64,000 bases of DNA from Streptomyces humicola (GCF_024436035.1 NZ_JANFNG010000008.1:62001-126000), one strand, 5' to 3'. Positions 42,159 to 53,160 are shown, counted from the stretch's first letter. Notes: generated by a model from the sequence alone, not told the origin. A program made the numbers and translations.

Positions 42159-42192
42159 CGGCCTCCCCCTGCCTCACGGCGGGGGACCCCCT
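42159..42192 (-). repeat. Third copy of the GC-rich element, between ftsQ and murG
   Basis: On the minus strand GGGGGTCCCCCGCCGTGAGG then CAGGGGGAGG, similar to the elements in murD and the hydrolase gene. It lies in the 121-base gap between the murG stop and the ftsQ start and can fold (CCCCC/GGGGG). Confidence 0.55.
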
Positions 42193-42217
42193 TCGCCTGC
42201 TCGCGCGCGTCGCTCAC

Positions 42218-43312
42218 CTATGCTGCCCGGCCGGCGGCGACAGCCTCGTGCACCATGCCGACGAGGAGTTCATCGGCATCACGACGGCCGAATTCCGCGG
42301 CGGCGCGGGACATCTCGTACAGCCGGTGCGGATCGGTGAGCACCGGCAGCACGTTGCCGAGCACCCACTCCGCGGTCAGCTCGGCGTCGTCGACGATCAG
42401 GCCGCCACCGGCCTTGACCAGCGGCTGGGCGTTGAGGCGCTGCTCGCCGTTGCCGATGGGAAGCGGTACGAACGCGGCCGGCAGCCCGACGGCGGAGAGT
42501 TCGGCCACCGTCATCGCGCCGGCCCGGCAGAGCATCATGTCGGCGGCGGCGTAGGCGAGGTCCATCCGGTCCACGTAACCGACCGGGATGTACGGGGGCA
42601 TGCCGGGCATGTGCTCCACCCGGGGCAGCTCGTTCTTCGGGCCCACCGCGTGCAGGATCTGGATGCCCGACTGCTGCAGCCGCGGAGCGACTGCCTGGAT
42701 CGTCTCGTTCAGCCGCCGCGCGCCCTGTGAGCCGCCGGAGACGAGGAGGGTCGGCAGGTTGGGGTCGAGCCCGAATGCGGCGCGCGCCTCGGGGCGCACG
42801 GCAGCGCGGTCGAGGGTGGCAATGGAGCGCCGCAGCGGGATGCCGATGTAGCGGGAGCCGCGCAGCTTGCTGTCCGGGGTGGACACGGCGACGGCGTGCG
42901 CGTACCGCGAGCCGATCTTGTTGGCCAGGCCGGGCCGGGCGTTGGCCTCGTGGACGACGATCGGCACGCCGAGCCGCTTGGCGGCGAGATAGCCGGGGAG
43001 CGCCACATAGCCGCCGAAGCCCACGACGCAGGAGGCCTTGGTGCGCTCCAGGACCTGCTCGGCCGCCTTGATGGTACCGCGCAGCCGTCCCGGGACGGTG
43101 ATCAGCTCGGGGGTGGGCCTGCGGGGCAGGGGGACGGCGGGGATCAGGGCCAGTTCGTAGCCGCGCTCCGGGACGAGCCTGGTCTCCAGGCCCCGCTCCG
43201 TACCGAGTGCCGTGATCCCCACGGTCGGGTCCTGCCTGCGCAGGGCGTCCGCGAGGGCGAGCGCGGGCTCGATGTGACCGGCGGTCCCCCCGCCGGCGAG
43301 AACGACATGCAC
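42218..43312 (-). CDS. murG: Lipid II synthase MurG
   Basis: MurG adds GlcNAc to lipid I to give lipid II on the inner membrane face. The 364-residue GT-B enzyme shows GGGTAGHIEPALALA (8-22) with the catalytic His, VVGFGGYVALPG, the second Gly-loop SGGSQGARRLNE and the donor site CRAGAMTVAELSA. GTG 43312 lies six bases after the ftsW stop, so the two are coupled. Confidence 0.96.
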   Translation of the reverse strand: MHVVLAGGGTAGHIEPALALADALRRQDPTVGITALGTERGLETRLVPERGYELALIPAVPLPRRPTPELITVPGRLRGTIKAAEQVLERTKASCVVGFGGYVALPGYLAAKRLGVPIVVHEANARPGLANKIGSRYAHAVAVSTPDSKLRGSRYIGIPLRRSIATLDRAAVRPEARAAFGLDPNLPTLLVSGGSQGARRLNETIQAVAPRLQQSGIQILHAVGPKNELPRVEHMPGMPPYIPVGYVDRMDLAYAAADMMLCRAGAMTVAELSAVGLPAAFVPLPIGNGEQRLNAQPLVKAGGGLIVDDAELTAEWVLGNVLPVLTDPHRLYEMSRAAAEFGRRDADELLVGMVHEAVAAGRAA

Positions 43313-43318
43313 CGAAAT

Positions 43319-44752
43319 TCACCGCTTCCTTGACGCCCGCCGCTTGACGAGACGTCTCATGCTCCGAGTCATTGCCCCCGTCGGAAAACGCTGCCCCCGC
43401 GCCGCCAGCGCCGCTCGCGCCGCAGGCTCGTTTCTCGCGAATGAGATCATCAGCCCGACCGCGAACATGGTCGGCAGCAGGGCCGACCCCCCGTAGGAGA
43501 ACAGCGGGAGCGGGACCCCGGCGATCGGCAGCAGACCGAGCACCGACCCGATGTTGACCACGGCCTGGGCCGTGATCCAGGTGGTCACGCCACCCGCGGC
43601 GAACCTGACGAAGGGGTCCTCCGTGCGTCCGGCCACGCGGATACCCGCATAGCCTAGAGCCGCGAAGAGACCGAGTACCGACAGCGTCCCCGCGAGGCCG
43701 AGTTCCTCCCCGGTCACGGCGAAGATGAAGTCGGTATGCGGTTCGGGCAGTTGACCCCATTTTTCCACACTTGCGCCGAGCCCCTTGCCGAACCATCCGC
43801 CGGAGGCGAGTGCGTAGATTCCGTGCACCGCCTGCCAGCACTGGTCGTCGGGACCGACGTCGGTAGCGCCGATGCACGCAAACCGGCCCATTCGGTGCGG
43901 ACTGGTCTTGATCAGCACGACGGCGACCGCCCCGGCGACGCCGAGCACCCCCGCGAACAGTCGCGTCGGGGCTCCCGCGAGCCACAGCAGCCCGAAGAGC
44001 ATGGCGGCGAGGATGATGGCGGTGCCCATGTCGCCGCCGAGCAGCACGAGGCCGAGGATGAGGAAGACCATCGGCACCAGCGGCACGAGCAGGTGCTTCC
44101 ACTGAGCGAGCAGGCGTTTGTCGTATTTACGTGCCAGCAGGTCCGCGCCCCACAGCACGACGGCGAGCTTGCCGAACTCGCTGGGCTGGACCTGGAACGA
44201 GCCGCCCAGCACCAGCCAGTTCTGGTTGCCGTTGACGGTCTTGCCGATCCCCGGTACCTGGACGAGCACCATCAGGAAAATCGATCCGGCGAGCAGCGGG
44301 TACGCCAGCGATCTAAGCAGCCGTACCGGCATCTTCGCGGCGGCCACCAGCAGTACGGCACCGATGGCCGCGGCGAGCAGCTGCTTGCGGAAGAAGAACG
44401 TGGACGGCAGTCCGTTCTGCAACGCCTCGATCTGTGAGGCGGAAAAGACCATGACCAGGCCGAGCACGATGATCAGCAGGCTGCCGCCGATGATCAGATA
44501 GTAGGCGGTCAGCGGCCGGTCCCAGGCCCGGCGGGCGCGGGCGAACGTCGTCCGGGCGCCGCGCAGTGCGCTGCCACGGCGCGGCGCCGGTCGGGCGGTC
44601 CGTGCGGAAGCGGGCCCCGTCATCCCGGGTCCGGCCGGCCGCGCCACGGTGCGGCCGCCCGCCATGACTTGTCCGTCGCTCACCCGCATCCGCTCGGCAC
44701 CCGTCCGGGGCCGGCGTTCGCCGCTGCGGGCGGCGGAGCGGTCGGCCGTCAT
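43319..44752 (-). CDS. ftsW: Septal peptidoglycan polymerase FtsW
   Basis: FtsW is the SEDS glycosyltransferase that polymerises lipid II at the septum with FtsI. The 477-residue protein has a basic Arg/Ala-rich N-terminus (about 1-75) and ten membrane helices, with QVQPSEFGKLAVVLW and the C-terminal GVPLPLFSYGGSALL, both SEDS hallmarks. ATG 44752 has GGAGGGGA upstream and fits between murD and the first helix, so the longer open frame is rejected. It lies 57 bases after murD. Confidence 0.96.
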   Translation of the reverse strand: MTADRSAARSGERRPRTGAERMRVSDGQVMAGGRTVARPAGPGMTGPASARTARPAPRRGSALRGARTTFARARRAWDRPLTAYYLIIGGSLLIIVLGLVMVFSASQIEALQNGLPSTFFFRKQLLAAAIGAVLLVAAAKMPVRLLRSLAYPLLAGSIFLMVLVQVPGIGKTVNGNQNWLVLGGSFQVQPSEFGKLAVVLWGADLLARKYDKRLLAQWKHLLVPLVPMVFLILGLVLLGGDMGTAIILAAMLFGLLWLAGAPTRLFAGVLGVAGAVAVVLIKTSPHRMGRFACIGATDVGPDDQCWQAVHGIYALASGGWFGKGLGASVEKWGQLPEPHTDFIFAVTGEELGLAGTLSVLGLFAALGYAGIRVAGRTEDPFVRFAAGGVTTWITAQAVVNIGSVLGLLPIAGVPLPLFSYGGSALLPTMFAVGLMISFARNEPAARAALAARGQRFPTGAMTRSMRRLVKRRASRKR

Positions 44753-44808
44753 GCGCTCCCCTCCATCGGTGCGTCGCGCCGGGTCCTCGGCGACGCGGGG
44801 ACGACCGG

Positions 44809-46341
44809 CTAGTGGTCCTGCTGTTGGTCCTGCTCTCCCTGCTGCGGTGCGGGCGGGCCCGCGATGGCGCGTACGGCGTCGGCGAAGGCGTCGCCGCGCT
44901 TGCCGTAGTTGGCGAACATGTCCATGGAAGCGCAGGCGGGGGCCAGCAGGACGGTGTCGCCGGGCCGGGCGAGTGCCCGCGCGGCGTCGACCGCCGCGGC
45001 CATCGCCCCAGTGTCGGTCCGTTCCAGGTCGACGACAGGGACCTCGGGCGCGTGTCGCCGAAGCGCTTCGGCGATCACAGCCCGGTCCGCGCCGATCAGG
45101 ACGACGCCGCGCAGGCGCTTGGCGGATTTGATGACGATCTCGTCGAAGGCGGCGCCCTTGGCAAGGCCGCCCGCGATCCACACGATGGGCTCGTACGCGG
45201 CGAGCGACGCCTCGGCGGCATGGGTGTTGGTCGCCTTGGAGTCGTCGACGTAGTCGACGCCCTCCACGTGGCCGACGTGCGCGATGCGGTGGGCGTCGGG
45301 CCGGAAGGCGCGCAGCCCGTCGCGGACCGCCTTGGGCTCGACCCCGTACGCACGGGCGAGCGCGGCGGCGGCCAGCGCGTTGGCGATGTTGTGCGGGGCG
45401 GGCGGGGTCACGTCGGAGACCTCGGCGAGCTCCTGGGCGTTGCGCTGCCGGTTTTCGACAAACGCCCTGTCGACGAGAATCCCCTCGACGACGCCCAGTT
45501 CGGAGGGGCCGGGGGCGCCGAGGGTGAAGCCGACCGCGCGGCAGCCCTCCTCCACGTCGGCGGCGCGGACGAGTTCCTCGGTGGCGGGGTCGGCGGTGTT
45601 GTAGACGCAGGCGACCCGGTTGCCCTGGTAGATGCGGCCCTTGTCAGCGGCGTACGCGGCCATCGAACCGTGCCAGTCGAGGTGGTCGGGGGCGATGTTG
45701 AGCACGGCGGCGGAGTGGGCGCGCACCGAGGGGGCCCAGTGCAGCTGGTAGCTGGACAGCTCGACGGCGAGCACGTCGTACGGGACGCCGGAGAGCACCA
45801 CGTCCAGGATCGGGGTCCCGATGTTGCCGACGGCGGCGGTGCGCAGACCCGCGGCGGCGAGGATCGAGGCGAGCATCTGGACGGTGGTGGTCTTGCCGTT
45901 GGTGCCGGTGACGGCGAGCCACGGCGCGGCACCCGTCCGCCGCCCGCCCCTGGCCTGCGGCATGGGGGACCCCGCGCCCTCAACCGAGGCGTTGCGCGCC
46001 GCTGCCACATCCTCGCGCAGCCGCCAGGCGAGCTCCACATCGCCCCACACGTCGATGCCCGCCTGCGCAGCGGCCGTGAACAGCGGGCTGCTGGGCTTCC
46101 AGCCGGGCGAGGTGACGATCAGGCCGGTGCCGTCCGGCAGGGTCTCGCCGTCGCCGAGTCGGACCGCGATCCCCTCCTTCTCCAGCTCGCGCGCGGTCTC
46201 CCGCTGCCGCTCGCCGTCACCGCCGTCGACCACCGTCACGCGGGCGCTGAGCCCCGCCAGGGCGCGCGCGGCGCTGACGCCGCTGACGCCGATGCCCGCG
46301 ACGGTGACGTGCTTGCCGGAGAAGTCCATCGCGTCACTCAC
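44809..46341 (-). CDS. murD: UDP-MurNAc-L-alanine:D-glutamate ligase
   Basis: MurD adds D-Glu to UDP-MurNAc-Ala. The 510-residue enzyme has the N-terminal UDP-binding domain ([18 protein letters not shown]), the ATP loop [10 protein letters not shown] and the C-terminal [12 protein letters not shown] block. Just before the ATP loop sits an insert of about 20 residues ([17 protein letters not shown]) encoded by a GC-rich repeated element. The start is GTG 46341, overlapping the mraY stop (GTGA); ATG 46329 is a possible alternative. Confidence 0.94.
   Translation of the reverse strand: MSDAMDFSGKHVTVAGIGVSGVSAARALAGLSARVTVVDGGDGERQRETARELEKEGIAVRLGDGETLPDGTGLIVTSPGWKPSSPLFTAAAQAGIDVWGDVELAWRLREDVAAARNASVEGAGSPMPQARGGRRTGAAPWLAVTGTNGKTTTVQMLASILAAAGLRTAAVGNIGTPILDVVLSGVPYDVLAVELSSYQLHWAPSVRAHSAAVLNIAPDHLDWHGSMAAYAADKGRIYQGNRVACVYNTADPATEELVRAADVEEGCRAVGFTLGAPGPSELGVVEGILVDRAFVENRQRNAQELAEVSDVTPPAPHNIANALAAAALARAYGVEPKAVRDGLRAFRPDAHRIAHVGHVEGVDYVDDSKATNTHAAEASLAAYEPIVWIAGGLAKGAAFDEIVIKSAKRLRGVVLIGADRAVIAEALRRHAPEVPVVDLERTDTGAMAAAVDAARALARPGDTVLLAPACASMDMFANYGKRGDAFADAVRAIAGPPAPQQGEQDQQQDH
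45931..45973 (-). repeat. GC-rich interspersed element inside murD
   Basis: On the minus strand GGGGTCCCCCATGCCGCAGG then CCAGGGGCGGGCGGCGGACGGGT. It matches the flanks of the element in the hydrolase gene (29168-29238), in the same frame, giving SPM...ARG.R in both proteins. Confidence 0.65.
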
Positions 46342-47402
46342 TTCGCTGCCACGAAGCCCGCGTAGAACAGGCCGAGGCCCACGGCCATGCACATGCCCTG
46401 GATGATCCAGAACCGGACGACGACCAGGACTTCGCTCCACCCCTTGAGTTCGAAGTGGTGCTGGAGCGGTGCCATGCGGAAGACGCGCTTGCCGGTGAGC
46501 CGGAAGGACCCGACCTGGATCACGACCGAGGCGGTGATCAGGACGAACAGGCCGCCGAGGATGGCGAGGAGCAGTTCGGTGCGCGAGCAGATGGCAAGGC
46601 CCGCGAGCGCGCCGCCGAGCGCCAGCGACCCGGTGTCACCCATGAAGATCTTGGCGGGTGAGGTGTTCCACCACAGGAAGCCGAAGCACGCACCCATCAA
46701 CGCGGCCGCGACCACCGCCAGGTCGAGCGGATCTCGTACGTCGTAGCAGCCGGGTCCCGCGGTGAGCGGGTTGGCGCAGGACTGACCGTACTGCCACACC
46801 CCGATGACGGTGTACGCGGCGAAGACCATCACCGAGGCGCCGGTCGCCAGACCGTCGAGTCCGTCGGTGAGGTTCACGCCGTTCGACATCGCCAGGATCA
46901 TGAACAGCGCCCAGATGACGAAGATCACCGGGCCGATCGACCAACCGAAGTCCTGGGTGAAGGAGAGCTTGGTGGAGGCGGGGGTGGCGCCGCGGGCGTC
47001 GGCGAAGTTCAGCGAGAGGATCGCGAAGGCGATGCCGACGATGAGCTGTCCCGCCATCTTCGCCTTGGCCCGCAGACCGAGGCTGCGCTGCTTGACGATC
47101 TTGATGTAGTCGTCGAGGAAGCCGACGAGCCCGAGACCGGCAAAGAGGAAGAGCACCAGCAGGCCGGAGAGGGTCGGTTTCTCGGAGGTGATGATCTTCG
47201 TTACGGCGTAGGCGACGAGCGTGGCCAGGATGAAGGCGATGCCCCCCATGGTGGGGGTACCGCGCTTGCTGTGGTGGGCCTTGGGGCCGTCGTCACGGAT
47301 GAACTGCCCGTAGCCCTTGCTCGCCAGCAGTTTGATCAGCAGCGGGGTGCCGATGAGGGAGAGGAACAGTCCGAGCACGCCGGAGATGAGGATCTGCTTC
47401 AT
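46338..47402 (-). CDS. mraY: Phospho-MurNAc-pentapeptide translocase MraY
   Basis: MraY moves phospho-MurNAc-pentapeptide to undecaprenyl phosphate, making lipid I. The 354-residue, ten-helix protein has the catalytic pair in GFLDDYIK (Asp97, Asp98), [14 protein letters not shown] and [13 protein letters not shown] with the His motif. ATG 47402 is preceded by an in-frame GTG; I prefer the ATG because the family starts MKQIL. It overlaps the murF stop. Confidence 0.97.
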   Translation of the reverse strand: MKQILISGVLGLFLSLIGTPLLIKLLASKGYGQFIRDDGPKAHHSKRGTPTMGGIAFILATLVAYAVTKIITSEKPTLSGLLVLFLFAGLGLVGFLDDYIKIVKQRSLGLRAKAKMAGQLIVGIAFAILSLNFADARGATPASTKLSFTQDFGWSIGPVIFVIWALFMILAMSNGVNLTDGLDGLATGASVMVFAAYTVIGVWQYGQSCANPLTAGPGCYDVRDPLDLAVVAAALMGACFGFLWWNTSPAKIFMGDTGSLALGGALAGLAICSRTELLLAILGGLFVLITASVVIQVGSFRLTGKRVFRMAPLQHHFELKGWSEVLVVVRFWIIQGMCMAVGLGLFYAGFVAAK

Positions 47403-48826
47403 CACGCGATGACCTCGCCCTCGGTGGTCTCGACCAGCGCGTTCGCGACGCGCTCCAGGCCCACCGATCTCGATGCCTTCACCAGCACGACGTCCCCCGG
47501 GCGCAGCTCATTGCGCAACAGGTCGATCGCCGCCTCCGCGTCGGACACGTGCACCGACTCCTCACCCCACGAACCCTCGTTCTTGGCGCCCATGTCCAGC
47601 CAGGCTGCCGCCTGGCCGCCCACGGCCACGAGCTTGCTGACGTTGAGCCGAACGGCAAGCCGTCCGACCGCGTCGTGCTCGGCGAAGGACTCCTCGCCGA
47701 GCTCGGCCATCTCGCCGAGCACCGCCCACGTGCGTCCCCCCTGCCGCCGTGAGGCTCCGCTCATGGCGGCGAGGGCGCGCAGCGCGGCCCGCATGGAGTC
47801 GGGGTTGGCGTTGTAGGCGTCGTTGACGACCGTTACGCCGTCCGGCCGCTCGGTGACCTCCATGCGCCAGCGTGAGAGCGTACCGGCCTGCGAGAGGGCG
47901 GCGGCGATCTCCGGGACCGGCATACCGAGTTCACCGGCGACGGCGGCAGCGGCGAGCGCGTTCGACACGTGGTGCTCACCGTACAGGCGCAAGGTCACCT
48001 GGGCGCACCCGGAGGGTGTGCGCAGCGTGAACTCCGGGCGTCCGCGATCGTCCAGGCGGATGGACTCGGCGCGTACGTCCGCTTCGTCGGACTCGCCGAA
48101 GAAGACGGTGCGGGCCCGGGTACGGGAGGCCATCGCGCGCACCAGGGGGTCGTCGGCGTTGAGCACGGCGACGCCGCCGGACTCCGCGTCGGGCAGTGCC
48201 TCGACCAACTCGCCCTTCGCCCGGGCGATCTGCTCGCGGCCGCCGAATTCGCCGATGTGGGCGACGCCGACGTTGAGCACCACGCCGATGCGGGGCGGGG
48301 TCAGACGGGTGAGGTAGCTGATGTGGCCGATGCCGCGGGCGCCCATCTCCAGGACGAGGTGGCGTGTGGTCTCGTCCGCCCGCAGCGCGGTGAGCGGCAG
48401 CCCGAGCTCGTTGTTGAAGGAGCCCGGAGTCCACACGGTGGGGGCGAGCTTCTCCAGCAGCTGGGCCATCAGGTCCTTGGTGCTGGTCTTGCCGGACGAG
48501 CCGGTGAGCGCGACCACGGAGGTTCCGAGGCGCTCGATGACGTGGTTGGCGAGCGCGCCGAGCGCCGTCTGCACGTCGTCGACGACGATCGCCGGCACAC
48601 CGACGGGCCGGGCGGCGAGTACGCCGACGGCTCCGGCGTCGACGGCGCGCTGCGCGAAGTCGTGCCCGTCCACGCGCTCACCGGGGAGCGCGGCGAACAG
48701 CCCGCCCGGCCGCGCCTCGCGGGAGTCGATCACCACCGGACCCGACACGCGGACCTGCGGGTGGGGTATGTCGTGCATGCTCCCGCCGATCGCCTGCGCG
48801 ACCTCGGCGAGGGTGAGTGCGATCAC
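47402..48826 (-). CDS. murF: UDP-MurNAc-tripeptide:D-Ala-D-Ala ligase
   Basis: MurF adds D-Ala-D-Ala to the UDP-MurNAc tripeptide. The 474-residue enzyme has an N-terminal domain with [19 protein letters not shown], the ATP loop [13 protein letters not shown], and the conserved [15 protein letters not shown]. The GTG start overlaps the murE stop by four bases, and the C-terminus overlaps the mraY start, so all three are coupled. Confidence 0.96.
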   Translation of the reverse strand: MIALTLAEVAQAIGGSMHDIPHPQVRVSGPVVIDSREARPGGLFAALPGERVDGHDFAQRAVDAGAVGVLAARPVGVPAIVVDDVQTALGALANHVIERLGTSVVALTGSSGKTSTKDLMAQLLEKLAPTVWTPGSFNNELGLPLTALRADETTRHLVLEMGARGIGHISYLTRLTPPRIGVVLNVGVAHIGEFGGREQIARAKGELVEALPDAESGGVAVLNADDPLVRAMASRTRARTVFFGESDEADVRAESIRLDDRGRPEFTLRTPSGCAQVTLRLYGEHHVSNALAAAAVAGELGMPVPEIAAALSQAGTLSRWRMEVTERPDGVTVVNDAYNANPDSMRAALRALAAMSGASRRQGGRTWAVLGEMAELGEESFAEHDAVGRLAVRLNVSKLVAVGGQAAAWLDMGAKNEGSWGEESVHVSDAEAAIDLLRNELRPGDVVLVKASRSVGLERVANALVETTEGEVIA

Positions 48827-50547
48827 TGCTGGTCCTGGTCCTTCGCTCGCAGGTGCTGACCCTGATGTCCGTGATGAGCGAGGGCCGAGTTCTTGATCGC
48901 CTCGCGCAGCACTTCCCGGTCGTCGAAGGGGCGAACCACTCCGGCGATGTCCTGGCCCTGCTCATGGCCCTTCCCTGCGACCAGCACCGTGTCGCCCGGC
49001 TGCGCGTTCGCGACGGCCACGGCGATGGCGGCGGCCCGGTCGGGCTCGACGGTGACATGGCCGCGCTCGTGCGCCGGCACCTCGGCGGCCCCGGCCAGCA
49101 TCGCGGAGAGGATCGCGAGCGGGTCCTCGGAGCGCGGGTTGTCCGAGGTGAGGACGGCGGTGTCGGCGAGCCGAGCGCAGGCGGCGCCCATCGGCCCGCG
49201 CTTTTGTTGGTCGCGGTCGCCGCCGCAGCCCAGGACGATGTGGATGCGTCCCTCGGTCACCTTCCGCAGCGAGCGCAGCACGGACTCGACGGCGTCGGTC
49301 TTGTGGGCGTAGTCGACGACCGCGAGGTAGGGCTGGCCCTCGTCCACCCGCTCCAGCCGGCCGGGGACACCGGGCACAGCGGCGACGCCGTCGGCCGCGG
49401 TACGCGGGTCGATGCCGGCGGTGACCAGGGCGGTGACGGCGGCGAGTGCGTTGGCGACGTTGAACGGGCCGGGCAGCGGGGCACGGGCGGCGATGCGCTC
49501 GCCCTTCGGGCCGACGACGGTGAAGGTGGAGCCGACCGGGCCGAGGGCGACGTCCTCGGCGCGCCAGTCGGCGTCCGGGTGACCCTCGGCGGAGTAGGTG
49601 GTGACGGGGACGGAGGCCTCCTTGACCAGCCGCTGCCCGTACTCGTCGTCGAGGTTGACCACGCCGAGACGGCTTCGGCGCGGTGTGAACAGCTGTGCCT
49701 TGGCCTGGTAGTAGTCCTCCATCCCGGAGTGGAACTCCATGTGCTCCGGGCTGAGGTTGGTGAAGACGGCCACGTCGAAGACGGCGCCGTCGACGCGGCC
49801 GAGCACCAGTGCGTGGCTGGAGACCTCCATGGCCACCGCGCGGACGCCCCGTTCGCGCATCACCGCGAAGAGCGCCTGCAGGTCGGTGGCCTCGGGGGTG
49901 GTGCGCTCGCTCCTGAGCCGCTCCTCGCCGATGCGCGACTCGACGGTGCCGATCAGTCCCGTGCAGCGGCCGTAGGCGGCGCGCAGGCCACCCTCGACGA
50001 GGTAGGCGGTGGTGGTCTTGCCGGAGGTGCCGGTGATGCCGATCTGCAGCAGGTCGTGGCCGGGATCGTCGTAGATGGCGGCGGCGAGCGCTCCCATCCG
50101 GGCCCGCGGCTCGTCGGTGACGAGCACGGGCAGGCCGGTCGCGGCGGCGCGCTGGCGGCCCGCCGGGTCGGTCAGCACCGCCACCGCGCCGCGTTCGGCG
50201 GCCTGGGCGGCGAAATCCGCGCCGTGGAAGCGGGCGCCGGGCAGCGCAGCGTACAGGTCGCCGGGCCGCACGGCGCGCGAGTCGTGCGTGATGCCGGTCG
50301 CCGGGGCGCCGGCGGCTGGAATCGGCGTGCCGAGGTGCTCTGCCAGCTCCGCGAGCGGCTTGGGGCGCACCTGGGCCGGGCGGGGCGAGCCGGGGCGGGG
50401 CTCCGGGGCGTCCTGCCGGTGTGGGAACTGATCAGCGTGTGGCACGGCGGTGAGGTTACCCGTCTGTCGGGGTTCCCGGCCAAAAGGGCCCTGGTCCCGG
50501 GGGTCACCGCCGGTTCCACCTGGCGTCCCGTTTGTGATCGTTGTCAC
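48823..50547 (-). CDS. murE: UDP-MurNAc-dipeptide:diaminopimelate ligase
   Basis: MurE adds diaminopimelate to UDP-MurNAc-Ala-Glu. The specificity motif DNPRSEDP is present; DNPR marks DAP-adding enzymes, and streptomycetes use LL-DAP. The ATP loop is GITGTSGKTTT. The 574-residue protein has an unusually long disordered N-terminus (about 1-65, rich in Gly, Pro, Gln and Arg). GTG 50547 is the most upstream credible start, with a GGAAG site; a later start near residue 60 cannot be ruled out. Confidence 0.95.
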   Translation of the reverse strand: MTTITNGTPGGTGGDPRDQGPFGREPRQTGNLTAVPHADQFPHRQDAPEPRPGSPRPAQVRPKPLAELAEHLGTPIPAAGAPATGITHDSRAVRPGDLYAALPGARFHGADFAAQAAERGAVAVLTDPAGRQRAAATGLPVLVTDEPRARMGALAAAIYDDPGHDLLQIGITGTSGKTTTAYLVEGGLRAAYGRCTGLIGTVESRIGEERLRSERTTPEATDLQALFAVMRERGVRAVAMEVSSHALVLGRVDGAVFDVAVFTNLSPEHMEFHSGMEDYYQAKAQLFTPRRSRLGVVNLDDEYGQRLVKEASVPVTTYSAEGHPDADWRAEDVALGPVGSTFTVVGPKGERIAARAPLPGPFNVANALAAVTALVTAGIDPRTAADGVAAVPGVPGRLERVDEGQPYLAVVDYAHKTDAVESVLRSLRKVTEGRIHIVLGCGGDRDQQKRGPMGAACARLADTAVLTSDNPRSEDPLAILSAMLAGAAEVPAHERGHVTVEPDRAAAIAVAVANAQPGDTVLVAGKGHEQGQDIAGVVRPFDDREVLREAIKNSALAHHGHQGQHLRAKDQDQQ

Positions 50548-50616
50548 GCCTGTGTCACTGCTTCCACTGCGTACCGCTTCCGTACTGTTTCCGACTGCTT
50601 GGCCACTGTTCGACCG

Positions 50617-52566
50617 CTACTGGAACTCGACGGGCAGATTGGCCGACGGGGTTCCCGTCGGCGGGACCTGCAGCGATTTCAGGGCGAATTCCATCACCTG
50701 CTTGAAGACGGGCCCGCAGATGCTGCCGCCGAAGTGGCTGCCGACGGTGGGGTTCTGGATCACGCAGGAGATGGTCACGCGCGGGTCGTCGGCCGGGGCG
50801 AACCCCATGAACGAGGAGGTGTAGCCACGGTACGTCCCGGTGGCCGGGTCCACCCGGTTGGCCGTGCCGGTCTTGCCCGCGACGTTGTAGCCGTCGATCC
50901 GGGCCGAGATGCCGGTGCCCTCCTCGTTGCCGACCACGGACTCCAGCATCTGCGCCACCGCCTTGGCCGTCTGCTCGCTGACCACACGCCGCTCCGGCGG
51001 CGCCGGGGCCGGCGTGTACTGGCCGTCCGGGCCGACGGAGCCCTTGACCAGGCTCGGCTGGATCCGCACGCCCCCGTTGGCGATTGTCGAGTAGATCGAG
51101 GTGGCCTGCAGTGCGTTCACGGACAGGCCCTGACCGAAGGGGATGGTGTACTGCTGCGAATCGCTCCAGTCCTTGGGCTTCGCCAGGATGCCGGGGGTCT
51201 CGCCGGGGAAGTTCAGGCCGGTCGGCTGCCCGATCCCGAACTTCCGCAGATAGGAGTAGAGCACCTGGTTGGCCTGGGGCTGGGTGGGGCCGAGTTCGCC
51301 GGTGGCCTCGATGGTGCCGATGTTGCTGGACTTGGCGAGCACTCCGTTGAGGGTGAGGTCCCAGGTGCCGTGGTCGACGTCGTCGTGGAAGACATGGTCG
51401 CCGCGCTGGAGGGTGCCGGGGACGACGACGTGGGTCTCGGGGGTGGCGACGCCCTGGTTGATGATGGCGGACATCGACATCAGCTTGCTGACGCTGCCGG
51501 GCTCGTAGGCGTCCTGCACCGCAGCGTTGCCGAAGGCGGACGGGTCGGCGTGCGCGATGTCGTTGGGGTCGAAGCTGGGGGCGTCGGCCATGGCGAGGAT
51601 CTGGCCGGTGCGCGGGTCCTGGACGACGACGTAGCCGCGGTCCGCGTGAGACGCCTTCACCTGGGCGGTGATCGCGCTCTGCGCGGCCCACTGGATGTTG
51701 CGGTCGATGGTGAGCTCGACGGTGCTGCCGGGCACGGGGGGCTTCTCCTGGCCGCCCGCGGTGGGGATCAGCTCGCCGCCGGACTGGGCGTAGGTGGCCT
51801 GGCCGGGCTGCCCCGCGAGTTCGCTGTTGAGCTCCTCCTCGAGCCCTCCCACGCCCTGGCCCTCGCCGTTGACGAATCCGATGACGGCTGCGGCCAGGTC
51901 GCCGTTGGGGTAGATGCGCTTGCTGGTGCTCTGCGCGATGATCCCGGCGAGCAGGCCGGGCGCGCCGCGCTGGGCCGCCTGCTCGGAGAGGGTGTTCTTC
52001 AGCTGCTTGATCCGGTCCCAGGCCTGCGGGGACTGGGCGCGGGCGAGCACGACATAGCGGGAGTCGGGGGTCGACAGCTGCCTGGCGATGGTGTCCTGGT
52101 CGCCGCCGATGATCGGGGCGAGCAGGCGTGCAGCCTGCTGCGGGGCGTCGCCGACCTTGGACTGGCCGGGGGTGAACAGGTAGGGGTCGGCAGTGATGTC
52201 GTATGCGTCGACGCTGGTGGCGAGAGGGGTGCCGTTGCGGTCGGTGATGTCGCCGCGCTTGGCCGGGAGTTCGATCGGCTGGTAGCGGTTGAGGTCGGCC
52301 TTGGCGGCGTACGCGGAGGCGTCGACCACCTGGACCTGGAAGAGCCGAGTGGTGAAGGCCGCGAGGACAAGCGTGAGCAGGGCGCTGACCAGGCGCAGGC
52401 GCGGCCGCGGCCGTCCCAGGCGCAGCGCGGGCTGCCCGCCGCCGGGGCGGCCGCGCGCCGGGGTGCGCGGGGGGTGGCCGCCGGGTTGCGGTCGGCCGGT
52501 TCCTCCCCGCCGCGGGCCCGCGGGACGCGGTACCTCGCCGCGTCCCGGCCGCTGCTGATCACTCAT
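50617..52566 (-). CDS. ftsI: Septal transpeptidase FtsI (PBP3 class)
   Basis: FtsI cross-links septal peptidoglycan with FtsW. The 649-residue class B penicillin-binding protein has a long basic Pro/Gly/Arg-rich N-terminus (1-58), one membrane anchor (about 59-76), a dimerisation domain and the transpeptidase domain with SVSK (catalytic Ser358), SSN (413-415) and KTGT (565-568). ATG 52566 follows GGAAGGTGAGG. It is followed by a 69-base gap before murE. Confidence 0.97.
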   Translation of the reverse strand: MSDQQRPGRGEVPRPAGPRRGGTGRPQPGGHPPRTPARGRPGGGQPALRLGRPRPRLRLVSALLTLVLAAFTTRLFQVQVVDASAYAAKADLNRYQPIELPAKRGDITDRNGTPLATSVDAYDITADPYLFTPGQSKVGDAPQQAARLLAPIIGGDQDTIARQLSTPDSRYVVLARAQSPQAWDRIKQLKNTLSEQAAQRGAPGLLAGIIAQSTSKRIYPNGDLAAAVIGFVNGEGQGVGGLEEELNSELAGQPGQATYAQSGGELIPTAGGQEKPPVPGSTVELTIDRNIQWAAQSAITAQVKASHADRGYVVVQDPRTGQILAMADAPSFDPNDIAHADPSAFGNAAVQDAYEPGSVSKLMSMSAIINQGVATPETHVVVPGTLQRGDHVFHDDVDHGTWDLTLNGVLAKSSNIGTIEATGELGPTQPQANQVLYSYLRKFGIGQPTGLNFPGETPGILAKPKDWSDSQQYTIPFGQGLSVNALQATSIYSTIANGGVRIQPSLVKGSVGPDGQYTPAPAPPERRVVSEQTAKAVAQMLESVVGNEEGTGISARIDGYNVAGKTGTANRVDPATGTYRGYTSSFMGFAPADDPRVTISCVIQNPTVGSHFGGSICGPVFKQVMEFALKSLQVPPTGTPSANLPVEFQ

Positions 52567-52575
52567 GCGCGTGCC

Positions 52576-53160
52576 TCACCTTCCGGTGGTCTCGCCGGTG
52601 GTCGTGGAGGTCAGGGAGCCGGTGCCGGTGCCGGTGCCGCTCAGGGTCCCGGTGCCGGTGGCGTCCGTGTGGGCGGCGGCCGGGTCCGGCCGGCCGGCCG
52701 ATGCGTAGTCCGTCGGCTGGTCGGTGGGCGCGGGGGCCTCTGACGGCATCGGTGAGGGTTCAGCGGGACCGGCCGGGGACGGCGCGCCCGGCTGTGGGGT
52801 GGCGGACGAACTGGGCGGCGCCGGTACGCCGCGCACCTTGCCGTCGGGGCTCAGGAAGGCCGGGTTGCCACCCGGCACCATGCCGAGCTGCCGGGCCCGC
52901 TGTTCCAGGGTCTCCGGCGCGGAGAGCCGGTCGACGTCCTGTTGCAGGGCCTGCTCCTCGTCGGTGCTGGCCTTGGTCTGCTGCTGCAGCTTGGAGAGCT
53001 GGAAGGCGCCCTGGTTGATGGCGGAATTGAGCAGCAGCAGGGTTACCAGGCCACCGGAGAGCAGGACGACGACGAGCAGGACGAACGGGGTGCGTGCCGC
53101 GTTCGAGGAGCGGGTGGTCATCAGACGGCCGGCGCCCGGGCGACCGGTTCTCGCGGTCAT
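52576..53160 (-). CDS. ftsL: FtsL-like division protein
   Basis: A 194-residue bitopic protein with a membrane helix (about 25-45), a heptad region ([20 protein letters not shown]) typical of FtsL/DivIC, and the block [11 protein letters not shown]. The long extracellular tail (about 110-194) is Pro/Ser/Thr-rich and ends in Gly-Thr repeats. FtsL bridges FtsQ and FtsI/FtsW. The start overlaps the rsmH stop (ATGA). An internal ATG (residue 14) is possible. Confidence 0.88.
   Translation of the reverse strand: MTARTGRPGAGRLMTTRSSNAARTPFVLLVVVLLSGGLVTLLLLNSAINQGAFQLSKLQQQTKASTDEEQALQQDVDRLSAPETLEQRARQLGMVPGGNPAFLSPDGKVRGVPAPPSSSATPQPGAPSPAGPAEPSPMPSEAPAPTDQPTDYASAGRPDPAAAHTDATGTGTLSGTGTGTGSLTSTTTGETTGR

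Noticed and set aside
48817-52743. A 1308-codon frame opposite murE and ftsI
   Set aside because: Antisense to two well-supported genes, with no domain or ribosome binding site.
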